A stretch of DNA of 64,000 nt from Loxodes magnus (lineage: Eukaryota > Ciliophora > Karyorelictea > Loxodida > Loxodidae): positions 1 through 64,000 of the forward strand of contig CAMPDV010002057.1 in assembly GCA_946699065.1 (NCBI GenBank), read 5' to 3'. The notes below the pieces were generated by a model. It was given only the letters and a program-made list of their open reading frames with translations. It was not told where the DNA came from and ran no database searches. The first letter of the stretch is position 1. Every line of letters begins with the position of its first letter. Both the position numbers and the translations under genes were made by a program. Below are positions 51,920 to 62,680 of this stretch, piece by piece.

Positions 51920-54340
51920 GCTTTGGAATAAAAGAAGATAATATTTTGAAAAGTGAATAATAAAAGTAAGAAAAGAAGAAAGACTTTCAGATTTAAGGAG
52001 TATGCTTTGAGATAAAAGAAGATAATATTTTGAAAAGTGAATAAATGAAGTAAGAAAAGAAGATAGACTTTCAGATTTAAGGAGTATGCTTTGAGATAAA
52101 AGAAGATAATATTTTGAAAAGTGAATAAATGAAGTAAGAAAAGAAGATAAACTTTCAGATTTAAGGAGTATGCTTTGGAATAAAAGAAGATAATATTTTG
52201 AAAAGTGAATAAATGAAGTAAGAAAAGAAGATAGACTTTCAGATTTAAGGAGTATGCTTTGAGATAAAAGAAGATAATATTTTGAAAAGTGAATAAATGA
52301 AGTAAGAAAAGAAGATAGACTTTCAGATTTAAGGAGTATGCTTTGAGATAAAAGAAGATAATATTTTGAAAAAGTGAATAAATGAAGTAAGAAAAGAAGA
52401 TAACTTTCAGATTTAAGGAGTATGCTTTGGAATAAAGAAGATAATATTTTGAAAAGTGAATAAATGAAGTAAGAAAAGAAGATAGACTTTCAGATTTAAG
52501 GAGTATGCTTGAGAAAAAGAAGATAATATTTTGAAAAGTGAATAAATGAAGTAAGAAAAGAAGATAGACTTTCAGATTTAAGGAGTATGCTTTGAGATAA
52601 AAGAAGGATAATATTTTGAAAAGTGAATAAATGAAGTGAGAAAAGAAGATAGACTTTCAGATTTAAGGAGTATGCTTTGAGATAAAAAGAAGATAATATT
52701 TTGAAAAGTGAATAATAAAAGTAAGAAAAGAAGAAAGACTTTCAGATTTAAGGAGTATGCTTGAGAAAAAGAAGATAATATTTTGAAAAGTGAATAAATG
52801 AAGTAAGAAAAGAAGATAGACTTTCAGATTTAAGGAGTATGCTTTGAGATAAAAGAAGATAATATTTTGAAAAGTGAATAAATGAAGTAAGAAAAGAAGA
52901 TAGACTTTCAGATTTAAGGAGTATGCTTTGAGATAAAAGAAGATAATATTTTGAAAAGTGAATAAATGAAGTAAGAAAAGAAGATAGACTTTCAGATTTA
53001 AGGAGTATGCTTTTGAGATAAAAGAAGATAATATTTTGAAAAGTGAATAAATGAAGTAAGAAAAGAAGAAAGACTTTCAGATTTAAGGAGTATGCTTTGA
53101 GATAAAAGAAGATAATATTTTGAAAAGTGAATAAATGAAGTAAGACAAGAAGATAAACTTTCAGATTTAAGGAGTATGCTTTGAGATAAAAGAAGATAAT
53201 ATTTTGAAAAGTGAATAAATGAAGTAAGAAAAGAAGATAGACTTTCAGATTTAGGAGTATGCTTTGAGAAAAAGAAGATAATATTTGAAAAGTGAATAAA
53301 TGAAGTAAGAAAAGAAGATAGACTTTCAGATTTAAGGAGTATGCTTTGAGATAAAAGAAGATAATATTTTGAAAAGTGAATAAATGAAGTAAGAAAAGAA
53401 GATAGACTTTCAGATTTAAGGAGTATGCTTTGAGATAAAAGAAGATAATATTTTGAAAAGTGAATAAATGAAGTAGAAAAGAAGATAGACTTTCAGATTT
53501 AAGGAGTATGCTTTGAGATAAAAGAAGATAATATTTGAAAAGTGAATAAATGAAGTAAGAAAAGAAGATAGACTTTCAGATTTAAGGAGTATGCTTTGAG
53601 ATAAAAAGAAGATAATATTTTGAAAAGTGAATAAATGAAGTAAGAAAAGAAGATAGACTTTCAGATTTAAGGAGTATGCTTTGAGATAAAAGAAGATAAT
53701 ATTTGAAAAGTGAATAAATGAAGTAAGAAAAGAAGAAAGACTTTCAGATTTAAGGAGTATGCTTTGAGATAAAAGAAGATAATATTTTGAAAAGTGAATA
53801 AATGAAGTAAGAAAAGAAGATAAACTTTCAGATTTAAGGAGTTATGCTTTGAGATAAAAGAAGATAATATTTTGAAAAGTGAATAAATGAAGTAAGAAAA
53901 GATGATAGACTTTCAGATTTAAGGAGTATGCTTTGGAATAAAAGAAGATAATATTTTGAAAAGGTGAATAATAAAAGTAAGAAAAAAGAAAGACTTTCAG
54001 ATTTAAGGAGTATGCTTTGAGATAAAAGAAGATAATATTTTGAAAAGTGAATAAATGAAGTAAGAAAAGAAGATAGACTTTCAGATTTAAGGAGTATGCT
54101 TTGAGATAAAAGAAGATAATATTTTGAAAAGTGAATAAATGAAGTAAGAAAAGAAGATAAACTTTCAGATTTAAGGAGTATGCTTTGGAATAAAAGAAGA
54201 TAATATTTTGAAAAGTGAATAAATGAAGTAAGAAAAGAAGATAGACTTTCAGATTTAAGGAGTATGCTTTGAGATAAAAGAAGATAATATTTTGAAAAGT
54301 GAATAAATGAAGTAAGAAAAGAAGATAGACTTTCAGATTT
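51920..54340 (+). repeat. related blocks flanking the indel-rich patch (offset 2010 bp)
   Basis: The order from 51,920 (GGAATAAAAG with AATAATAAAAG, then GATAGAC, GATAAAC, GGAATAAAAG, GATAGAC, GATAAC units) is seen again from 53,930. The offset is 2010 bp, 24 monomers less six net bases. Part of the shortfall comes from the irregular indels in between. The duplication therefore brackets the abnormal patch. Confidence 0.7.
52366..53990 (+). other. patch of clustered one-base indels, likely assembly or polishing error
   Basis: About 16 single-base length changes fall in 1.6 kb: extra bases near 52,370, 52,606, 52,686, 53,011, 53,605, 53,842 and 53,963; missing bases near 52,435, 52,509, 52,761, 53,253, 53,284, 53,475, 53,534, 53,703 and 53,985. 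Most lie in A or T runs or doubled bases, and most forms (GAAGGATAAT, GAGTTATGC, AAAAGGTGAAT, GTATGCTTGAG) occur nowhere else in the window. Elsewhere length changes are recurrent and inherited. I infer locally low consensus accuracy rather than biology. Similar TATTTGAAAA forms at 50,521 and 51,021 may be outliers of the same cause. Confidence 0.8.
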
Positions 54341-54348
54341 AAGGAGTA

Positions 54349-56361
54349 TGCTTTGAGATAAAAGAAGATAATATTTTGAAAAGTGAATAAATGAAGTAAG
54401 AAAAGAAGATAACTTTCAGATTTAAGGAGTATGCTTTGGAATAAAAGAAGATAATATTTTGAAAAGTGAATAAATGAAGTAAGAAAAGAAGATAGACTTT
54501 CAGATTTAAGGAGTATGCTTTGAGATAAAAGAAGATAATATTTTGAAAAGTGAATAAATGAAGTAAGAAAAGAAGATAGACTTTCAGATTTAAGGAGTAT
54601 GCTTTGAGATAAAAGAAGATAATATTTTGAAAAGTGAATAAATGAAGTAAGAAAAGAAGATAAACTTTCAGATTTAAGGAGTATGCTTTGGAATAAAAGA
54701 AGATAATATTTTGAAAAGTGAATAATAAAAGTAAGAAAAGAAGAAAGACTTTCAGATTTAAGGAGTATGCTTTGAGAAAAAGAAGATAATATTTTGAAAA
54801 GTGAATAAATGAAGTAAGAAAAGAAGATAGACTTTCAGATTTAAGGAGTATGCTTTGAGATAAAAGAAGATAATATTTTGAAAAGTGAATAAATGAAGTA
54901 AGAAAAGAAGATAGACTTTCAGATTTAAGGAGTATGCTTTGAGATAAAAGAAGATAATATTTTGAAAAGTGAATAAATGAAGTGAGAAAAGAAGATAGAC
55001 TTTCAGATTTAAGGAGTATGCTTTGAGATAAAAGAAGATAATATTTTGAAAAGTGAATAAATGAAGTAAGAAAAGAAGATAGACTTTCAGATTTAAGGAG
55101 TATGCTTTGAGATAAAAGAAGATAATATTTTGAAAAGTGAATAAATGAAGTAAGAAAAGAAGATAGACTTTCAGATTTAAGGAGTATGCTTTGAGATAAA
55201 AGAAGATAATATTTTGAAAAGTGAATAATAAAAGTAAGAAAAGAAGATAGACTTTCAGATTTAAGGAGTATGCTTTGAGATAAAAGAAGATAATATTTTG
55301 AAAAGTGAATAAATGAAGTAAGAAAAGAAGATAGACTTTCAGATTTAAGGAGTATGCTTTGAGATAAAAGAAGATAATATTTTGAAAAGTGAATAAATGA
55401 AGTAAGAAAAGAAGATAACTTTCAGATTTAAGGAGTATGCTTTGGAATAAAAGAAGATAATATTTTGAAAAGTGAATAAATGAAGTAAGAAAAGAAGATA
55501 GACTTTCAGATTTAAGGAGTATGCTTTGAGATAAAAGAAGATAATATTTTGAAAAGTGAATAAATGAAGTAAGAAAAGAAGATAGACTTTCAGATTTAAG
55601 GAGTATGCTTTGAGATAAAAGAAGATAATATTTTGAAAAGTGAATAAATGAAGTAAGAAAAGAAGATAAACTTTCAGATTTAAGGAGTATGCTTTGGAAT
55701 AAAAGAAGATAATATTTTGAAAAGTGAATAATAAAAGTAAGAAAAGAAGAAAGACTTTCAGATTTAAGGAGTATGCTTTGAGAAAAAGAAGATAATATTT
55801 TGAAAAGTGAATAAATGAAGTAAGAAAAGAAGATAGACTTTCAGATTTAAGGAGTATGCTTTGAGATAAAAGAAGATAATATTTTGAAAAGTGATTAAAT
55901 GAAGTAAGAAAAGAAGATAGACTTTCAGATTTAAGGAGTATGCTTTGAGATAAAAGAAGATAATATTTTGAAAAGTGAATAAATGAAGTGAGAAAAGAAG
56001 ATAGACTTTCAGATTTAAGGAGTATGCTTTGAGATAAAAGAAGATAATATTTTGAAAAGTGAATAAATGAAGTAAGAAAAGAAGATAGACTTTCAGATTT
56101 AAGGAGTATGCTTTGAGATAAAAGAAGATAATATTTTGAAAAGTGAATAAATGAAGTAAGAAAAGAAGATAGACTTTCAGATTTAAGGAGTATGCTTTGA
56201 GATAAAAGAAGATAATATTTTGAAAAGTGAATAATAAAAGTAAGAAAAGAAGATAGACTTTCAGATTTAAGGAGTATGCTTTGAGATAAAAGAAGATAAT
56301 ATTTTGAAAAGTGAATAAATGAAGTAAGAAAAGAAGATAACTTTCAGATTTAAGGAGTATG
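54349..56361 (+). repeat. 12-monomer and 11-monomer higher-order units in tandem
   Basis: GATAAC units at about 54,349, 55,356 and 56,278 close two successive blocks that begin at 54,433 and 55,439 and end at 56,361. Block lengths are 1006 bp (12 monomers less two bases) and 922 bp (11 monomers less two bases). The order is the same apart from one missing GATAGAC unit in the second, which also has a single GATTAAATGAAG change at about 55,890. This is a clean example of unequal exchange by one monomer. Confidence 0.85.
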
Positions 56362-56545
56362 CTTTGGAATAAAAGAAGATAATATTTTGAAAAGTGAATA
56401 AATGAAGTAAGAAAAGAAGATAGACTTTCAGATTTAAGGAGTATGCTTTGGAATAAAAGAAGATAATATTTTGAAAAGTGAATAAATGAAGTAAGAAAAG
56501 AAGATAACTTTCAGATTTAAGGAGTATGCTTTGAGATAAAAGAAG

Positions 56546-59500
56546 ATATTATTTTTAAAAGTGAATAAATGAAGTGAGAAAAGAAGATAGACTTTCAGAT
56601 TTAAGGAGTATGCTTTGAGATAAAAGAAGATAATATTTTGAAAAGTGAATAAATGAAGTGAGAAAAGATTGTAAATCTTCAGATTTAAGGAGTATGCTTT
56701 GGAATAAAAGAAGATAATATTTTGAAAAGTGAATAAATGAAGTAAGAAAAGAAGATAGACTTTCAGATTTAAGGAGTATGCTTTGAGATAAAAGAAGATA
56801 ATATTTTGAAAAGTGAATAAATGAAGTAAGAAAAGAAGATAACTTTCAGATTTAAGGAGTATGCTTTGGAATAAAAGAAGATAATATTTTGAAAAGTGAA
56901 TAAATGAAGTAAGAAAAGAAGATAGACTTTCAGATTTAAGGAGTATGCTTTGGAATAAAAGAAGATAATATTTTGAAAAGTGAATAAATGAAGTAAGAAA
57001 AGAAGATAACTTTCAGATTTAAGGAGTATGCTTTGAGATAAAAGAAGATATTATTTTTAAAAGTGAATAAATGAAGTGAGAAAAGAAGATAGACTTTCAG
57101 ATTTAAGGAGTATGCTTTGAGATAAAAGAAGATAATATTTTGAAAAGTGAATAAATGAAGTAAGAAAAGAAGATAGACTTTCAGATTTAAGGAGTATGCT
57201 TTGAGATAAAAGAAGATAATATTTTGAAAAGTGAATAAATGAAGTAAGACAAGAAGATAAACTTTCAGATTTAAGGAGTATGCTTTGAGATAAAAGAAGA
57301 TAATATTTTGAAAAGTGAATAAATGAAGTAAGAAAAGAAGATAGACTTTCAGATTTAAGGAGTATGCTTTGAGAAAAAGAAGATAATATTTTGAAAAGTG
57401 AATAAATGAAGTAAGAAAAGAAGATAGACTTTCAGATTTAAGGAGTATGCTTTGAGATAAAAGAAGATAATATTTTGAAAAGTGAATAAATGAAGTAAGA
57501 AAAGAAGATAGACTTTCAGATTTAAGGAGTATGCTTTGAGATAAAAGAAGATAATATTTTGAAAAGTGAATAAATGAAGTGAGAAAAGATTGTAAATCTT
57601 CAGATTTAAGGAGTATGCTTTGGAATAAAAGAAGATAATATTTTGAAAAGTGAATAAATGAAGTAAGAAAAGAAGATAGACTTTCAGATTTAAGGAGTAT
57701 GCTTTGGAATAAAAGAAGATAATATTTTGAAAAGTGAATAAATGAAGTAAGAAAAGAAGATAGACTTTCAGATTTAAGGAGTATGCTTTGAGATAAAAGA
57801 AGATAATATTTTGAAAAGTGAATAAATGAAGTAAGAAAAGAAGAAAGACTTTCAGATTTAAGGAGTATGCTTTGAGATAAAAGAAGATAATATTTTGAAA
57901 AGTGAATAAATGAAGTAAGAAAAGAAGATAAACTTTCAGATTTAAGGAGTATGCTTTGAGATAAAAGAAGATAATATTTTGAAAAGTGAATAATAAAAGT
58001 AAGAAAAGAAGATAGACTTTCAGATTTAAGGAGTATGCTTTGAGATAAAAGAAGATAATATTTTGAAAAGTGAATAAATGAAGTAAGAAAAGAAGATAAC
58101 TTTCAGATTTAAGGAGTATGCTTTGGAATAAAAGAAGATAATATTTTGAAAAGTGAATAAATGAAGTAAGAAAAGAAGAAAGACTTTCAGATTTAAGGAG
58201 TATGCTTTGAGATAAAAGAAGATAATATTTTGAAAAGTGAATAAATGAAGTAAGAAAAGAAGATAAACTTTCAGATTTAAGGAGTATGCTTTGAGATAAA
58301 AGAAGATAATATTTTGAAAAGTGAATAATAAAAGTAAGAAAAGAAGATAGACTTTCAGATTTAAGGAGTATGCTTTGAGATAAAAGAAGATAATATTTTG
58401 AAAAGTGAATAAATGAAGTAAGACAAGAAGATAGACTTTCAGATTTAAGGAGTATGCTTTGAGATAAAAGAAGATAATATTTTGAAAAGTGAATAAATGA
58501 AGTAAGAAAAGAAGATAAACTTTCAGATTTAAGGAGTATGCTTTGGAATAAAAGAAGATAATATTTTGAAAAGTGAATAAATGAAGTAAGAAAAGATTAT
58601 AAATCTTCAGATTTAAGGAGTATGCTTTGAGAAAAAGAAGATAATATTTTGAAAAGTGAATAATAAAAGTAAGAAAAGAAGATAGACTTTCAGATTTAAG
58701 GAGTATGCTTTGGAATAAAAGAAGATAATATTTTGAAAAGTGAATAAATGAAGTGAGAAAAGAAGATAGACTTTCAGATTTAAGGAGTATGCTTTGGAAT
58801 AAAAGAAGATAATATTTTGAAAAGTGAATAAATGAAGTAAGAAAAGAAGATAACTTTCAGATTTAAGGAGTATGCTTTGGAATAAAAGAAGATAATATTT
58901 TGAAAAGTGAATAAATGAAGTAAGAAAAGAAGATAGACTTTCAGATTTAAGGAGTATGCTTTGGAATAAAAGAAGATAATATTTTGAAAAGTGAATAAAT
59001 GAAGTAAGAAAAGAAGATAGACTTTCAGATTTAAGGAGTATGCTTTGAGATAAAAGAAGATATTATTTTTAAAAGTGAATAATAAAAGTAAGAAAAGAAG
59101 ATAGACTTTCAGATTTAAGGAGTATGCTTTGGAATAAAAGAAGATAATATTTTGAAAAGTGAATAAATGAAGTGAGAAAAGAAGATAACTTTCAGATTTA
59201 AGGAGTATGCTTTAAGAAAAAGAAGATAATATTTTGAAAAGTGAATAAATGAAGTAAGAAAAGAAGATAGACTTTCAGATTTAAGGAGTATGCTTTGAGA
59301 TAAAAGAAGATAATATTTTGAAAAGTGAATAAATGAAGTAAGAAAAGAAGATAGACTTTCAGATTTAAGGAGTATGCTTTGAGATAAAAGAAGATAATAT
59401 TTTGAAAAGTGAATAAATGAAGTAAGAAAAGAAGATAAACTTTCAGATTTAAGGAGTATGCTTTGAGATAAAAGAAGATAATATTTTGAAAAGTGAATAA

Positions 59501-62500
59501 ATGAAGTAAGAAAAGAAGATAGACTTTCAGATTTAAGGAGTATGCTTTGGAATAAAAGAAGATAATATTTTGAAAAGTGAATAAATGAAGTAAGAAAAGA
59601 AGATAGACTTTCAGATTTAAGGAGTATGCTTTGGAATAAAAGAAGATAATATTTTGAAAAGTGAATAAATGAAGTGAGAAAAGAAGATAAACTTTCAGAT
59701 TTAAGGATTATGCTTTGAGAAAAAGAAGATAATATTTTAAAAAGTGAATAAATGAAGTAAGAAAAGAAGATAGACTTTCAGATTTAAGGATTATGCTTTG
59801 AGATAAAAGAAGATAATATTTTGAAAAGTGAATAAATGAAGTGAGAAAAGATGATAAATCTTCAGATTTAAGGAGTATGCTTTGAGAAAAAGAAGATAAT
59901 ATTTTGAAAAGTGAATAAATGAAGTAAGAAAAGAAGATAACTTTCAGATTTAAGGAGTATGCTTTGAGAAAAAGAAGATAATATTTTGAAAAGTGAATAA
60001 ATGAAGTGAGAAAAGAAGATAGACTTTCAGATTTAAGGAGTATGCTTTGAGATAAAAGAAGATAATATTTTGAAAAGTGAATAAATGAAGTAAGAAAAGA
60101 AGATAGACTTTCAGATTTAAGGAGTATGCTTTGAGATAAAAGAAGATAATATTTTGAAAAGTGAATAAATGAAGTAAGACAAGAAGATAAACTTTCAGAT
60201 TTAAGGAGTATGCTTTGAGATAAAAGAAGATAATATTTTGAAAAGTGAATAATAAAAGTAAGAAAAGAAGAAAGACTTTCAGATTTAAGGAGTATGCTTT
60301 GGAATAAAAGAAGATAATATTTTGAAAAGTGAATAAATGAAGTAAGAAAAGAAGATAGACTTTCAGATTTAAGGAGTATGCTTTGAGATAAAAGAAGATA
60401 ATATTTTGAAAAGTGAATAAATGAAGTAAGAAAAGAAGATAAACTTTCAGATTTAAGGAGTATGCTTTGAGATAAAAGAAGATAATATTTTGAAAAGTGA
60501 ATAAATGAAGTAAGAAAAGATGATAGACTTTCAGATTTAAGGAGTATGCTTTGAGATAAAAGAAGATAATATTTTGAAAAGTGAATAAATGAAGTAAGAA
60601 AAGAAGATAAACTTTCAGATTTAAGGAGTATGCTTTGGAATAAAAGAAGATAATATTTTGAAAAGTGAATAAATGAAGTAAGAAAAGAAGATAGACTTTC
60701 AGATTTAAGGAGTATGCTTTGAGATAAAAGAAGATAATATTTTGAAAAGTGAATAAATGAAGTAAGAAAAGAAGATAGACTTTCAGATTTAAGGAGTATG
60801 CTTTGGAATAAAAGAAGATAATATTTTGAAAAGTGAATAAATGAAGTGAGAAAAGAAGATAGACTTTCAGATTTAAGGAGTATGCTTTGGAATAAAAGAA
60901 GATAATATTTTGAAAAGTGAATAAATGAAGTAAGAAAAGAAGATAGACTTTCAGATTTAAGGAGTATGCTTTGGAATAAAAGAAGATAATATTTTGAAAA
61001 GTGAATAAATGAAGTGAGAAAAGAAGATAAACTTTCAGATTTAAGGATTATGCTTTGAGAAAAAGAAGATAATATTTTGAAAAGTGAATAAATGAAGTAA
61101 GAAAAGAAGATAGACTTTCAGATTTAAGGAGTATGCTTTGAGATAAAAGAAGATAATATTTTGAAAAGTGAATAAATGAAGTAAGACAAGAAGATAAACT
61201 TTCAGATTTAAGGAGTATGCTTTGAGATAAAAGAAGATAATATTTTGAAAAGTGAATAAATGAAGTGAGAAAAGAAGATAGACTTTCAGATTTAAGGAGT
61301 ATGCTTTGGAATAAAAGAAGATAATATTTTGAAAAGTGAATAAATGAAGTAAGAAAAGAAGATAGACTTTCAGATTTAAGGAGTATGCTTTGAGATAAAA
61401 GAAGATATTATTTTTAAAAGTGAATAATAAAAGTAAGAAAAGAAGATAGACTTTCAGATTTAAGGAGTATGCTTTGAGATAAAAGAAGATAATATTTTGA
61501 AAAGTGAATAAATGAAGTGAGAAAAGATTGTAAATCTTCAGATTTAAGGAGTATGCTTTGGAATAAAAGAAGATAATATTTTGAAAAGTGAATAAATGAA
61601 GTAAGAAAAGAAGATAGACTTTCAGATTTAAGGAGTATGCTTTGAGATAAAAGAAGATAATATTTTGAAAAGTGAATAAATGAAGTAAGAAAAGAAGATA
61701 ACTTTCAGATTTAAGGAGTATGCTTTGGAATAAAAGAAGATAATATTTTGAAAAGTGAATAAATGAAGTAAGAAAAGAAGATAGACTTTCAGATTTAAGG
61801 AGTATGCTTTGGAATAAAAGAAGATAATATTTTGAAAAGTGAATAAATGAAGTAAGAAAAGAAGATAGACTTTCAGATTTAAGGAGTATGCTTTGAGATA
61901 AAAGAAGATATTATTTTTAAAAGTGAATAAATGAAGTGAGAAAAGAAGATAGACTTTCAGATTTAAGGAGTATGCTTTGAGATAAAAGAAGATAATATTT
62001 TGAAAAGTGAATAAATGAAGTAAGAAAAGAAGAAAGACTTTCAGATTTAAGGATTATGCTTTGGAATAAAAGAAGATAATATTTTGAAAAGTGAATAAAT
62101 GAAGTAAGAAAAGAAGATAGACTTTCAGATTTAAGGAGTATGCTTTGGAATAAAAGAAGATAATATTTTGAAAAGTGAATAAATGAAGTGAGAAAAGAAG
62201 ATAGACTTTCAGATTTAAGGAGTATGCTTTGAGAAAAAGAAGATAATATTTTGAAAAGTGAATAAATGAAGTAAGAAAAGAAGATAGACTTTCAGATTTA
62301 AGGAGTATGCTTTGGAATAAAAGAAGATAATATTTTGAAAAGTGAATAATAAAAGTAAGAAAAGAAGATAGACTTTCAGATTTAAGGAGTATGCTTTGGA
62401 ATAAAAGAAGATAATATTTTGAAAAGTGAATAAATGAAGTGAGAAAAGAAGATAGACTTTCAGATTTAAGGAGTATGCTTTGGAATAAAAGAAGATAATA

Positions 62501-62680
62501 TTTTGAAAAGTGAATAAATGAAGTAAGAAAAGAAGATAGACTTTCAGATTTAAGGAGTATGCTTTGAGAAAAAGAAGATAATATTTTGAAAAGTGAATAA
62601 ATGAAGTAAGAAAAGAAGATAGACTTTCAGATTTAAGGAGTATGCTTTGAGATAAAAGAAGATATTATTTTTAAAAGTGA
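56546..62680 (+). repeat. late monomer type GATATTATTTTTAAAAG
   Basis: In six units the block GATAATATTTTGAAAAG is replaced by the same-length GATATTATTTTTAAAAG, at about 56,546, 57,048, 59,060, 61,404, 61,908 and 62,660. The change removes the AATATT (SspI) site and the TTTTGAAAA element and adds a minus-strand stop. It is absent from the first 56 kb, so it labels the right end of the window. Flanking units are often GATAAC or AATAATAAAAG types. Confidence 0.87.

Larger units (their letters stand above)
9538..58606 (+). repeat. scattered hyphenated-palindrome monomers (GATTATAAATC)
   Basis: In these units the C-site becomes AAGATTATAAATCTT, two perfect 6-bp arms (AAGATT/AATCTT) around ATA. 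It also contains TATAAAT. Perfect copies begin at about 9538, 15917, 16421, 16589, 17513, 25530, 27280, 29873, 35470, 36646, 38239, 38743, 39916, 40420 and 58596. A sister form with GTA at the centre (GATTGTAAATC) keeps both arms: about 17261, 38910, 40587, 43516, 45612, 48542, 49464, 56667, 57588 and 61526. Two late units (about 59,848 and 63,455) read GATGATAAATC with weaker arms. The unit length stays 84 bp except at 38.9 and 40.6 kb, where one A is lost. Confidence 0.82.
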
